Source: Streptomyces sp. YPW6
Lineage (GTDB): Bacteria; Actinomycetota; Actinomycetes; Streptomycetales; Streptomycetaceae
Direction: 5' to 3'
Length of the DNA stretch: 64,000 bases
Assembly: GCF_018866325.1 (NCBI RefSeq)
Contig: NZ_CP076457.1
Location: forward strand, 2,577,001-2,641,000
Numbering within the stretch: the first letter of the stretch is position 1; each line of letters opens with the position of its first letter. The position numbers and the translations under genes are program-made. Shown here piece by piece: positions 17,292 through 25,835 of this stretch. The notes below the pieces were generated by a model that saw nothing but the letters and a program-made list of their open reading frames with translations, searched no databases and had not been told where the DNA came from.

Positions 17292-18395
17292 ATGGAGATT
17301 CTGTTGTTCCTGCTCGCGATGTGCATGCTCGCGGCGGTCGTCGGCCCCTGGGTGATGCGCCGCCGGGGCGGTATCCGCCAGGTCGCCCCCGGCTCCCCGG
17401 ACGCCGCCGACCCGGACACGTACGGCTTCGCCCGCCAGGAGGAGCTGGACGTCCGGATGCCGGGCCCCGACCAGGACCTCCTGGACGTGCTCGACGTGGT
17501 CCAGGGCACCCAGGACTGGCGGGCGGCCTCGCAGCTGCTGGCCGGGACGCCGAAGGAGGGCGAGGTGCGCTGGCAGCGGGTGCAGGCCTTCGCGGGCGCG
17601 GCCTCGCTGGAGCTGGCGCAGCAGCCGGGCAGGGGCGGCTCGTGGCTGCGGGCCTGGCGTGCGGAGTCCCCGAAGGACGCGGGCGGCGCGGCGGTGCACG
17701 CGGAGTTCCTGGTGCAGCAGGCGTGGCGGTCGTCGGCCTCGGGGAGCGACGACTTCCGGATCATCCTGGAGGAGGCCCGTACGGTCTGCGGCGAGGCGGC
17801 CCTGCTCGCGCCGGGCGACCCCGTCCCGTACATCGTGGAGCTGGCGGTGGCCCGGGGCCTGGGCTACACCCCCGAACAGTTCGACCAGCTGTGGGCGAAG
17901 ATCATCGACCGGGCCCCGGCGCACATGGGCGCGCACATCGCGGCGCTGCACTTCCACTCCGAGCGGTGGCACGGTTCGCGCCAGGACGCCGAGGCCTTCG
18001 CCACGGCCGCCGCCGCCCGCGCCCCGCAGGGTTCGCTGCTGGCCGCGCTGCCGCTGTTCGCGGTGTACGAACACCTGCCCGAGGTCAACCTGGTGCAGGG
18101 CTTCTACCGCAGCCAGGTGGTGGTGAAGGCGGTCGAGGGCGCGATGTTCGCCGTGCACGCGGCACGCCAGGACGACCCGATGCTCGCCCACGTCCGCCAT
18201 CTCCTCGTGCTGTTCCTGGTGCACATGGAGCGCTGGTCGGAGGCGATGCACCAGCTGATCCGCATCGACGGCCACGTCGGCGCGCTGCCGTGGACGGCGG
18301 AGGAGGACCCGGCCGCGCAGTACACGGTCTACCGGGCGCTGGCGGTCGCGGGGTACGAGGCGAACGGCGGCAGCCCGGCGACGCTGCCGCACTGA
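17292..18395 (+). CDS. Conserved hypothetical protein with N-terminal membrane helix
   Basis: The product is 367 aa. Residues 1-21 (MEILLFLLAMCMLAAVVGPW) form a membrane anchor followed by MRRRGG, so most of the protein should face the cytosol. The rest is alpha-helical with no catalytic motif that I recognise; the pattern of Ala/Leu helices (residues ~60-340) suggests TPR-like repeats. It is divergent from metB with 67 bp between the starts. Confidence 0.75.
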   Translation: MEILLFLLAMCMLAAVVGPWVMRRRGGIRQVAPGSPDAADPDTYGFARQEELDVRMPGPDQDLLDVLDVVQGTQDWRAASQLLAGTPKEGEVRWQRVQAFAGAASLELAQQPGRGGSWLRAWRAESPKDAGGAAVHAEFLVQQAWRSSASGSDDFRIILEEARTVCGEAALLAPGDPVPYIVELAVARGLGYTPEQFDQLWAKIIDRAPAHMGAHIAALHFHSERWHGSRQDAEAFATAAAARAPQGSLLAALPLFAVYEHLPEVNLVQGFYRSQVVVKAVEGAMFAVHAARQDDPMLAHVRHLLVLFLVHMERWSEAMHQLIRIDGHVGALPWTAEEDPAAQYTVYRALAVAGYEANGGSPATLPH

Positions 18396-18412
18396 TCCCG
18401 GCTGTCCCCTTG

Positions 18413-18442
18413 GCCGGGAACGCCGCAGGAGGTGTTCCCGGC
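18413..18442 (+). terminator. Hairpin between convergent genes
   Basis: GCCGGGAAC (18413-18421) pairs with GTTCCCGGC (18434-18442) around a 12-nt loop. It lies 17 bp after the stop of the plus-strand gene. Confidence 0.6.
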
Positions 18443-18478
18443 TCCTCCGAACGGGGAACACGCCTCTGACCCCGTACA

Positions 18479-18519
18479 GAAGCCGCAAGGAAGCCGCAAG
18501 GAAGCCGCAAGGAAGCCGT
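18479..18519. repeat. 11-bp tandem repeat in convergent spacer
   Basis: The unit GGAAGCCGCAA recurs almost four times in a row between two convergent genes. No open frame uses it. Confidence 0.8.
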
Positions 18520-18581
18520 ACGGAGCGCCGTACGGGGTGACGGCCCGGCGGGTGCGCGGCCCCCGGGCCGTGACGGCGAGG

Positions 18582-19796
18582 TCAGCTCTTCCCGGGTGCG
18601 GCGGGGACGGGGGCCCGGCCCGCCGCCGTGGTCACCAGCGCCCCCGCCACCAGCGCCGCACCCGTCACCGTCACCGCCGTGACGCCGACGCCGTCCGCCA
18701 CCAGCCCGCCGGCCAGCGCTCCGAGCGCGATGGCCGCGTTGAACACCGCGACGAACAGCGAGGAGGCGGCCTCGCGGGCGGCGGGGGCGGCGAGCAGCAC
18801 CCAGGTCTGCGTGCTCACGGAGACACCGCCGTAGCCCAGGCCCCAGAGCACCATCAGGGCGGCCGCGAGAGCGGGGGAACCGCCCAGCCACGGCAGAGCG
18901 GCCACGGTGAGCGCCAGGACCGTGCCGATCACCAGCAGCGTGGCGCGCGGGGAGCGGGCCGCCCCGGCCCCGGCGAGGAAGTTCCCGGCCACGCCGGCGA
19001 TCCCGTACACCAGGAGCAGGACGCCGATCGTGCCCGCGCCGACGCCGGAGACGTCCTCCAGGACCGGCCTGACGTAGGTGTACGCGGCGAAGTGCCCGGT
19101 GACCAGGAAGCCGACGACGAGGAGCCCGGTGCGCAGCCGGGGCTCGCGGGTCAGCCGCAGCGCCCCGGCCAACGGGACGGCGGGCTCCGCGGGCAGCCGG
19201 GGCAGCAGGACCGCCGCGGCGGCCAGCACCACGGCCCCGAGCCCGGCGGCGGCCAGGAACGCGGCCCGCCAGCCCGCGAGGTCCCCGAGGTAGGTCCCGG
19301 CCGGGACGCCGAGGACGGACGCCACCGCGATGCCGCTGAAGACGAGGGACGTGGCCGTGCCCGCGGACTGCGCCGGGACCAGCCGGACCGCGAGCCCGGC
19401 CGCGACGGCCCAGACACCGCCCATGCCGACGCCGACCAGGACCCGGGCGAGGACCATGGTCGTGAAGTCGGGCGCCCAAGCCGCGCCGAGGTTGCCGACG
19501 ACCAGCACGGCGACCAGTACGCACAGGGCGGTACGCCGGTCGGCGCGGCCGAGCAGCGGGACCAGGACGGGGGCCGAGAGCGCGGCGACCAGACCCGTGA
19601 TGGTGAGCGTCAGTCCGGCCACGCCCTCGGGGACGCCGAGCGAGCGGCCCATCGGCGTGAGCAGCCCGACGGGCAGCATCTCGGAGGTGACCACCGTGAA
19701 CGTGCCGAGTGCGAGGGCCGCCACACCGGGCCAGCCGTTGTGCGGGGGTGCCGGGCGGGCGGCCCGGCAGTCGGAGGGTTCCTGAACGTGCGTCAT
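18582..19796 (-). CDS. MFS transporter, DHA1 drug/sugar efflux type
   Basis: The product is 404 aa with 12 predicted membrane segments. Helix 1 reads [20 protein letters not shown], and the motif-A-like loop [10 protein letters not shown] falls between helices 2 and 3. It resembles AraJ/Bcr-type exporters, which expel drugs or sugars by proton antiport. The ATG at 19796 gives MTHVQEP; a TTG at 19808 would add four residues. It is divergent from a LysR gene with a perfect operator-like palindrome between them. Confidence 0.9.
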   Translation of the reverse strand: MTHVQEPSDCRAARPAPPHNGWPGVAALALGTFTVVTSEMLPVGLLTPMGRSLGVPEGVAGLTLTITGLVAALSAPVLVPLLGRADRRTALCVLVAVLVVGNLGAAWAPDFTTMVLARVLVGVGMGGVWAVAAGLAVRLVPAQSAGTATSLVFSGIAVASVLGVPAGTYLGDLAGWRAAFLAAAGLGAVVLAAAAVLLPRLPAEPAVPLAGALRLTREPRLRTGLLVVGFLVTGHFAAYTYVRPVLEDVSGVGAGTIGVLLLVYGIAGVAGNFLAGAGAARSPRATLLVIGTVLALTVAALPWLGGSPALAAALMVLWGLGYGGVSVSTQTWVLLAAPAAREAASSLFVAVFNAAIALGALAGGLVADGVGVTAVTVTGAALVAGALVTTAAGRAPVPAAPGKS

Positions 19797-19852
19797 GCCT
19801 CCAGCCAATCGGGGCCGGGAAGCGGGAACAACGGCCGACTTCTCATCCTTCT

Positions 19853-19867
19853 ATGAGCTGGGCTCAT
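19853..19867. promoter_or_regulatory. LysR-type operator between the MFS and lysR genes
   Basis: ATGAGC-TGG-GCTCAT is a perfect 15-bp palindrome and contains the T-N11-A pattern of LysR-regulator binding sites. It lies 28 bp before the lysR ATG and 56 bp before the MFS start. Confidence 0.7.
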
Positions 19868-19895
19868 CGATCCGGACCAGGGGAGGCGGGGACAC

Positions 19896-20795
19896 ATGAG
19901 CAACCCGGAGATCCGGGAGCTGGAGGCCTTCCTCGCGCTGGCCGACGAGCTCCACTTCGGCCGGGCCGGGGAGCGCCTCCATCTCTCGCAGAGCCGGATC
20001 AGTCAGCTGCTGCGGGCGCTGGAGAGCAGGATCGGCGGACGGCTGGTCGACCGCACGAGCCGCCGGGTCCGGCTCACCCCGCTCGGCGAGCGGCTGCACA
20101 CGGGGCTGCGGCCGGCCTTCGACGCGATCGTGGAGACGATCGGCGAGGTCCGGGAGGCGGCCCGGGGCGTCGGCGGGGTGCTCCGCATCGGCTTCCAGGG
20201 GACGGCGAACGACCCGTTCATGCGGGCGGTCACGGCTTTCCGCGACGGGCACCCCGACTGCGCCGCCGAGATCGTGGAGCTGCCGCTCTCCGATCCGTTC
20301 GGCGCGGTGCACCGGGGCGAGGTGGACGTGGCGGTGGTGCTGATGCCGGTCCGGGACGACGCGCTGGTGGTCGGCCCGGTGTTCTCGGCCCGGCCGCTGG
20401 TCCTGGCCGTCTCCGACCGGCACCCGTACGCGCGTCGCCCCGGCATCGGCGTCGAGGACCTGGCGGGCTGCCCGCTCATCGGTGTCTCACCGCCGGCCCC
20501 GGAGTACTGGCGGCTGGCCCAGGCCCCGGTCGTGACGCCCGGGGGCCGGGCGGTTCCGGCGGGACCGGCGGTGGGCAGCCTGCAGGAGGGGCTCGCCCTG
20601 GTGCGGGCGGGCCGGGGCGGGATGCTGCTCTGCGACCCGACGGCCGACTACTACGGCAGCCACGCGGTGGCCTTCGTGCCGGTGGCCGGCCTCCCGGAGT
20701 CCGCCCTCGCGCTGGTGTGGCACCGCAACCACGAGACGGCCCGGACGCGGGGCTTCGCCCGGTCCCTGGCGGCCGTCACCGGGACCGCCGGGTGA
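19896..20795 (+). CDS. LysR-family transcriptional regulator
   Basis: The product is 299 aa. The N-terminal helix-turn-helix is [20 protein letters not shown] (residues ~21-40); the rest is the periplasmic-binding-protein-like effector domain ([27 protein letters not shown]). It is divergent from the MFS exporter and probably controls it and itself through the intergenic palindrome. Confidence 0.92.
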   Translation: MSNPEIRELEAFLALADELHFGRAGERLHLSQSRISQLLRALESRIGGRLVDRTSRRVRLTPLGERLHTGLRPAFDAIVETIGEVREAARGVGGVLRIGFQGTANDPFMRAVTAFRDGHPDCAAEIVELPLSDPFGAVHRGEVDVAVVLMPVRDDALVVGPVFSARPLVLAVSDRHPYARRPGIGVEDLAGCPLIGVSPPAPEYWRLAQAPVVTPGGRAVPAGPAVGSLQEGLALVRAGRGGMLLCDPTADYYGSHAVAFVPVAGLPESALALVWHRNHETARTRGFARSLAAVTGTAG

Positions 20796-20902
20796 GCGCC
20801 CGGACGACGGCGGCCCACGAGGCGGGTGGCAGGCTTCCCGGAATCCCGCCGGCCGTTCGCTTGTTGTACGTACCGAACCCCGACCCCCCGGAGGAGCTCC
20901 GC

Positions 20903-21568
20903 ATGTTCCTGAACCACCGCACCCCCGTGCTCCCCACCCCGGAGCAGGCCCTGCGCGGCCGCCCCGTCCCCGAGTTCAGCGTCCCCTCCCGCCACACGGT
21001 CCTCGGCAACCCGCTGGTGGGCCCGTACCCGGAGGGCCTGGAGGTGGCGGACTTCGCTCTGGGCTGCTTCTGGGGCGCGGAGCGAAAGTTCTGGCAGACG
21101 GAAGGCGTGTGGACGACGCTGGTCGGCTACCAGGGCGGCTACACGGAGAACCCCACGTACGAGGAGGCCTGCTCGGGCCTGACCGGCCACACGGAGGCGG
21201 TGCGCGTCGTCTTCGACCCGGCCGTCGTGTCGTACGAGAAGCTGCTGAAGCTGTTCTGGGAGTCGCACAACCCGACCCAGGGCTTCCGCCAGGGCAACGA
21301 CGTGGGCACCCAGTACCGCTCCGCGATCTACACCCACTCCCCCGCCCAGGCGGCGGCGGCCGAGGCCTCCCGTGCGGCGTACCAGAAGGTCCTGACGGCC
21401 TCGGGCCACCAGGAGATCACCACGGAGATCCTCCCGGCCGAGGACCGACCGTTCTGGCCGGCGGAGGCGTACCACCAGCAGTACCTGGACAAGAACCCGG
21501 GCGGCTACTGCGGCATCGGCGGCACGGGCGTCTCCTGCCCGGTCGGCGTGGCCCCGGCCGAGGGCTGA
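20903..21568 (+). CDS. msrA: Peptide methionine (S)-sulfoxide reductase
   Basis: MsrA repairs oxidised methionine in proteins. The product is 221 aa with the catalytic Cys55 in [24 protein letters not shown], and the C-terminal resolving-cysteine region [23 protein letters not shown] stands 6 nt before the ATG. A GC-rich terminator hairpin follows. Confidence 0.95.
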   Translation: MFLNHRTPVLPTPEQALRGRPVPEFSVPSRHTVLGNPLVGPYPEGLEVADFALGCFWGAERKFWQTEGVWTTLVGYQGGYTENPTYEEACSGLTGHTEAVRVVFDPAVVSYEKLLKLFWESHNPTQGFRQGNDVGTQYRSAIYTHSPAQAAAAEASRAAYQKVLTASGHQEITTEILPAEDRPFWPAEAYHQQYLDKNPGGYCGIGGTGVSCPVGVAPAEG

Positions 21569-21581
21569 GCAGGAGTTCGGC

Positions 21582-21620
21582 GCCGGGCCGGGCCGCGGGC
21601 ACGACGCGGCCCGGCCCGGC
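21582..21620 (+). terminator. msrA terminator
   Basis: GCCGGGCCGGGCCGC (21582-21596) pairs perfectly with 21606-21620 around a 9-nt loop. Two further copies of the right-arm unit follow to about 21675, giving a short direct repeat up to the edge of the mobile island. Confidence 0.75.
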
Positions 21621-21692
21621 TCCCGGATCAGGCAGCACGCGGCCCGGCCCGGCTCCCGGACGGGCAGCACGCGGCCACCCGTGGCTCACTGT

Positions 21693-21783
21693 CAGGTCTC
21701 GGTGAAGGTGGCGAGCGTCCCGCCGATCATGGCGAATCGACTGGGCCGGTGGGCGTTACGGCTGGGCGTGCGGGTCGTTGAGA
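21693..21783. repeat. Left copy of the ~90-bp inverted repeat bracketing the island
   Basis: From CAGGTCTC to GGTCGTTGAGA this sequence is repeated in inverted orientation at 28248-28337 with only about four mismatches. It ends exactly where the truncated IS5-type element begins. The two copies enclose every mobile gene of the 21.7-28.3 kb segment. Confidence 0.85.
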
Positions 21784-22302
21784 CTGCTATGGCTATGAGC
21801 GGCCCAGTCCCTCGCCTCCGCCACTACTTCCACCAGGCGGGCGATGTGGCTCTGCCACGGGGTCTCGTCCTGGTGTTTGCCCAGCCCCCTTTGAGGTGAG
21901 GGCCGATGGCGGGTCGGTGCGGGCGCCGGCCGCGTGCTGGTGGGCCCGGACAATGGTGGAGTCGACGGAGATGTCCCAGTCGATGTCGCCGACCGCGTCC
22001 GCTTCCGCTTGGACGTGCTGGAGCAGACGCTCCCGGGCCCCGTCGGCCGACCACAGCCGGTGGCGCTCGTTGACCGTCTTCCAGGGGCCGAACCGCTCGG
22101 GCAGATCCCGCCACTGCGCACCGGTCCGCACCCGGCGCAGAATCCCGTCGATCACCTGCCGATGGTCCCGCCACCGGCCACAACGCCTGTTAGTGACCGG
22201 CAGGAACGGCCGCAGCCTCTCCCACTCGGCATCCGTGAGATCTCCCCGCCCCATGTCCGACCAACGAGCAAGGCGACGGTCTCATGGTCAGTCGGGCAGG
22301 TC
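21784..22302 (-). mobile_element. Truncated IS5-type insertion sequence
   Basis: The element carries the 5' part of a transposase gene. Its inner edge is near 22302, where GACCTGCCCGACTGACC (minus strand) looks like the terminal inverted repeat. The opposite terminal repeat is missing, so the 3' half is deleted up to the 91-bp repeat. Confidence 0.65.
21793..22254 (-). pseudogene. Truncated IS5-type transposase
   Basis: The frame starts MGRGDLTDAEWERLRPFLP, the conserved N-terminus of IS5-family (IS427-like) transposases, and continues through GPWKTVNERHRLWSADG to the first catalytic Asp region (DWDISVDSTIVRAHQHAAG, about residues 93-111). After about residue 120 the similarity stops and the frame runs through unrelated sequence. 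The second Asp and the Glu of the DDE triad are absent, so it cannot be active. Confidence 0.8.
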
Positions 22303-22560
22303 CTAGTGGTCCCGGCTCTCGTCTGTGAAAAGCCCGGCGTGCTCGGCCTCGTTGCAGGGCACGGTGCGGTCAAGGGCTGGGCCGTAGATCATCCGACCGG
22401 TGGGGCTGTTCTCGTCCGGCGGGCAGTCCTACTCCCAGGCCTCCAGGCCTGCATCAAGGGTGATGAACCGGCTGGGGTCATGCGGATGGACATAGGTGCC
22501 GGGTTGCTTGCCGGAGCCGTCGTACCAAGGGGCTCGGCGTCGGGCGGCTGGGTTGGTCAA
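22303..22560 (-). pseudogene. Short conserved-looking ORF interrupted by an in-frame TAG
   Basis: A TTG at 22560, preceded by AAAGGA, opens a 43-aa frame containing PWYDGSGKQPGTYVHPHDPS and ending AWE at a TAG (22429-22431). The same frame then continues for 41 residues (DCPPDENSPTG, GRMIYGPALDR, AGLFTDESRDH) to a second TAG at 22303. The continuity in sense and composition suggests an 84-aa gene split by one amber mutation. I do not recognise the family. The second stop abuts the end of the IS5 fragment. Confidence 0.55.
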
Positions 22561-22701
22561 GGTGAGTCCTTTCCATGATGGGACGCCCACGTCCGCCGGA
22601 AGTTGGCGGCGAGCCCGGGCTCCGGGACAGGCTTTCCCCGGTGTTGATCACTCCATGGGCGCGAGCAGTTGTCATACAGGGCCGAGGCTGCCGGCCTGCG
22701 G

Positions 22702-22727
22702 GTGCCGAGCCGGCGTCGGCTCGGCAC
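22702..22727 (-). terminator. Hairpin downstream of the 443-aa gene
   Basis: GTGCCGAGCCG (22702-22712) and CGGCTCGGCAC (22717-22727) are perfect complements around GCGT. The hairpin lies about 85 bp past the stop of the minus-strand gene at 22812. Confidence 0.7.
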
Positions 22728-22811
22728 AGGCCCGGGCGCTGCCGAGCACTGACCGCAAGCTCCGGTCAGCACCGTGCGTGCTGTGCCGGCCGGACGTCGC
22801 CGCCGCGCCGG

Positions 22812-24143
22812 TCAGAGGCCGAGGGCGCGGCCGATCGGTCCGAAGAGGCCGGTGAGGGCGATGTCGGTGCGGCTGATCCCCTCGGGGGGCTTGGTGGGCG
22901 TCCACGGCTTGATCGACCATGTCTGGCCCGGGCCGCCCTTGGGCTTGCCCACGAGGTAGCCGTCCTCGTCGGTCCAGTACGTGCGCTCGGAGGGCACGGT
23001 CTTGCTGTCGGCGCCGTAGATGTAGGTGCCGTCGTAGGCCCACCCGCAGGTGCTGCCCTCGCCCCGGCCGACTCCACAGCCGTGCATCCGTGTGGTCGCG
23101 TTGGAGGCGATGACCGGCGGGACGATGCCCTCCTTGGCCGCCGCCGCCACGTAGGCGTCCAGCCCGGCGACAATGCGCTTGTCCCTAGTGGCGTCCTTGT
23201 TGTCGGCGAAGCGGATGACGACCTCGTCCCCGTACGCCTTGCGGAAGGCGCAGTAGTAGTGCCACTTACGCAAGTCCTCCATCGGATGGGCGGCCAGGGC
23301 CGCAGCGGCGCGGCGCTCCTTGACCGCGGGCAGCAGTTCCCTGGTGCGAGCCTCCACCTTCGAGGCACGGGAGTCGGCGTCCAGACGATTCAGGGTCGCC
23401 CAGTCGATGCCGAGCGCACCCTCCCGTTCCTCCGGGGACAGCAGCGACAGCGCGTCCCGCCGACTGGTATCGAGGCGTTCCGGCTCGGTCGCGAACAGGA
23501 CAGCAAGCTCCGCCGGGTCCGAGGTCCCGAATGCCTTCACGACGTCATTCATCACCCCCAGATAGGGCGCGGCCCCCTCCGCGACCGCGTACCGGTAGCT
23601 GCGCAGCGCGGCGAGGTCCTCAGGGCTGGGCGGGCTGTCCTGCTCTGCCCACGCCTCCTGCTCGGCGTCCCCCAAGGCGCGGAACGCCTCCTGCTTCTGG
23701 AACCACGCGCTCTCGGCGCGATCGGCACGCTGGCGCGCCCGCAGGGCCGCCCACTCGGCGGGAATCAGTGGGGCGAGGCGGCCGTGCACATCGGCAGGCA
23801 AATCGTTGAGCCGGTTCTCGAACGCCGCCCTGGCGTCGAAGACGTCTTGGCCGTTCGTGGAGGCGTCCATCCACACGCAGTAGTCGCCGATGTTCTGGTA
23901 CTCGCCGACCGCGTAACTGGTGATCTGCCGGGAGTCCTCGTGGCTCGTGTTGTGCCACCAGACGGTGGCGGGGCTGTTGTCGGCCTCGCCCAGCTGCAAG
24001 AAGGGCTTCTCGGTCACGTACTGGAGGTAGACCGTGCCCGCATGGTGCTGACTGACGTCCTTGGTCTTTCCCAGCCGCACGCGCAGGGCCCGGCCAGTCT
24101 CGTTGTTGACGATGGTGAAGTTGCCTTCGGGGTAACTGGTCAT
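22812..24143 (-). CDS. Hypothetical protein of the mobile island, 443 aa
   Basis: I do not recognise this family. From the ATG at 24143 the protein begins MTSYPEGNFTIVNNETGRAL. The first ~110 residues are beta-rich with aromatic repeats (VYLQYVTEKPFLQLG, ATVWWHNTS, YCVWMDAS), like a lectin or beta-trefoil domain; this is a guess. Residues ~115-330 are helical and charged (RQRADRAESAWFQKQEAF, LSLLSPEEREG). The C-terminal ~110 residues are again beta-like with three cysteines (MHGCGVGRGEGSTCGWAYD, and YYCAF before it). No signal peptide or membrane helix is visible. Start choice is uncertain because no strong ribosome site is present. Confidence 0.75.
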   Translation of the reverse strand: MTSYPEGNFTIVNNETGRALRVRLGKTKDVSQHHAGTVYLQYVTEKPFLQLGEADNSPATVWWHNTSHEDSRQITSYAVGEYQNIGDYCVWMDASTNGQDVFDARAAFENRLNDLPADVHGRLAPLIPAEWAALRARQRADRAESAWFQKQEAFRALGDAEQEAWAEQDSPPSPEDLAALRSYRYAVAEGAAPYLGVMNDVVKAFGTSDPAELAVLFATEPERLDTSRRDALSLLSPEEREGALGIDWATLNRLDADSRASKVEARTRELLPAVKERRAAAALAAHPMEDLRKWHYYCAFRKAYGDEVVIRFADNKDATRDKRIVAGLDAYVAAAAKEGIVPPVIASNATTRMHGCGVGRGEGSTCGWAYDGTYIYGADSKTVPSERTYWTDEDGYLVGKPKGGPGQTWSIKPWTPTKPPEGISRTDIALTGLFGPIGRALGL

Positions 24144-24495
24144 GACACCAAGTATCACGACACTGAGTGCTTGACCGGCTTCACTGGGTTACATATCCGG
24201 CCACGCTTCGTCACTGGAAGCACCCGGTCGCCTCCTGCCTCGCACCTTGAGGAGGCGGCATCTTGATCGTCCGGACAAGTCCTAGCCGTAACAGTCTCAG
24301 AGCCAGAACCCGAAGTCGTGAACAGAGCCACCCCTTTGCGGGACAGCCGTGCTGTGCCTGCGGGCGGGATACCCGATCTGGGTGAATACCGTTTCTCCGG
24401 GCAGACTTCTGGCTACTTCTCCGCCATGTAGCCGGTTCACACTCTTCGATCACATCTCATCGACCGCAGGGGCTGGCTGTAACCAGGAGGCCGAA
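24144..24495. other. AT-richer non-coding stretch inside the island
   Basis: This 352-bp stretch is clearly lower in GC than its surroundings and shows no gene. It contains the promoter side of the 443-aa gene (minus strand) and the leader of the 39-codon ORF (plus strand). Confidence 0.5.
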
Positions 24496-24615
24496 ATGAT
24501 GGACACCGTGGTTCAAACGATGCTTGAGCTGGTGACGCCGGACCTGATTCGATCACTTCTGAACCTTCCGCTAAACATTCTGGACTCTCCGCCGAACTTT
24601 TCGAACATCTTCTAG
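24496..24615 (+). CDS. Possible 39-aa peptide gene with perfect Shine-Dalgarno
   Basis: AGGAGG (24485-24490) lies 5 nt before an ATG that opens a 39-codon frame (MMDTVVQTMLELVTPDLIRS, then LLNLPLNILDSPPNF and SNIF). The peptide is hydrophobic and amphipathic with only one basic residue, unlike random high-GC translation. Local GC is low and codon use is atypical for the host. Candidate roles include a secreted or modified peptide or a leader; none can be shown. No modification or export gene is adjacent. Confidence 0.45.
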   Translation: MMDTVVQTMLELVTPDLIRSLLNLPLNILDSPPNFSNIF

Positions 24616-24789
24616 CACCCTCGCACTCCAGCCAGAAAACGTTGCCCGATCTGGTTCCTCTTCTGTAATCGCAGCGGCGGGGATCGTGTGGGTGCAGACC
24701 GTTGTATTCACCCTCTCCCTGTACGCCCTCATTACTGCGCCTGGCGCGATGGTGCCCGGAGGCTTGCTTGGCGTGGGCGCCCTGACGTA

Positions 24790-25831
24790 CTCGTGCACGG
24801 TAGGCGGTGAGACGTCGAGCTCCTGATCCTCGATCATGGTCTTGTGGTGGGGAACTCAACGCGTGCGGCGATCATCAGTAATCGGCGGATCACGGGCCTG
24901 GCCGTGGGAGTGATTGCTGAACTCGTCGAGGAGATCGGCCCGTTGTGGCAAGAGCGTCACCAGGCCCGGCTCGCCTCGCGGCCACGGAAGCAGGCCGTGG
25001 GCGCTGGCGCAAAGCACCGGCTGGTGTTTGTCGATCGGCTACTGGCACGCTCGTCCATCTTCGTCACGGGGTCACCCACGACGTGCTGGCCCGCTGGTTC
25101 GGCGTGGACCGCTCCACCATCACCCGTGCCGTCGGCGAGGTGCGGCCCCTGCTCGCCGAGCGAGGCTGCACGGCCAGCCCCGACGTGCGGCTGAGAACTC
25201 TGGCTGACGTCGTCGACCACCTCGGCGCGAGCGGAACGACCGGCATCATCGACGGCACCGAGATCCGCGTCCGTCGGCCGGCCGCCGGACGGAAGGACCG
25301 CGACAAGTTCATCTCCGGCAAGAACAAGCAGAACGCCGTCAAGTCCATGGTGGTCACGGAGGCCGAAGGCCGCGTGCTGTGGTGCAGCCCAGCACGACCC
25401 GCAAGCTGCGCGGACATCACTCACGCCCGCCGACTAGGGCTGGTCAAGCTCTTGGCCGACGGGCCCGCGGTCGAGAGATTCTCGCCGATGCCGGCTACCA
25501 GGGGCTCGGCGCGCAGGTCGGCGGCCGGGTGGTGACACCACCGCACCGCAAGTTCAAGAAGAACCCCCCGGACTGGTACGAGGAGATGTACGAACGCCAG
25601 CGCAAGGCACACTCCTCAAGACGGATCCGGGTCGAGCACGGCATCGCCCATCTGAAGAACTGGCGTGCCCTGGCCCGCCACCTCGGCCGCCGCGAGCCCA
25701 TGAGCGACACCGTCCAAGCCGTCGCCGGCCTGCTGTCCCATCAGCAGACCGCGGACCTGACGTCGACACGGCAGAGGTGAACACCGGGGCCGGCCGACAG
25801 CCTCGACGTCTCACCGCCTACCGTGCACGAG
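24790..25831 (+). mobile_element. Decayed IS element with perfect 30-bp terminal inverted repeats
   Basis: The 30-bp sequence at 24790-24819 (CTCGTGCACGGTAGGCGGTG and on) recurs exactly in inverted orientation at 25802-25831, giving an element of 1,042 bp. It encloses a transposase gene with two frameshifts. A target duplication is not obvious. The right end lies only 4 bp beyond the stop codon of the beta-thymosin-like gene. Confidence 0.85.
24844..25780 (+). pseudogene. IS5-family (DDE_Tnp_4-type) transposase with two frameshifts
   Basis: The reading runs through three frames. Frame one: GTG at 24844 to VDRLLA near 25050. Frame two: TLVHLRHGVTHDVLARWFG, the helix-turn-helix DRSTITRAVGEVRPLL and the catalytic IIDGTEIRVRRPA. 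Frame three from ~25474: ILADAGYQGLGAQ and RIRVEHGIAHLKNWRAL. A single base is missing near 25050 (CTGGCACGCTCG) and an AG is duplicated near 25475 (GTCGAGAGATTC). Both break an otherwise complete gene, so it is recently dead rather than ancient. Programmed shifting is unlikely because two events are needed. Confidence 0.85.
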
Positions 25832-25835
25832 CTCG

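Noticed and set aside
22575..24266. 563-codon plus-strand frame opposite the 443-aa island gene
   Set aside because: It is Arg/Gly/Val-rich in the way of a high-GC antisense frame, and the minus-strand frame has balanced composition and a hairpin terminator behind it. Confidence in this choice is moderate.
24571..24837. Minus-strand frame of 88 codons next to the left end of the decayed IS
   Set aside because: It starts inside the IS terminal region, has no ribosome site, and runs opposite the 39-codon ORF.
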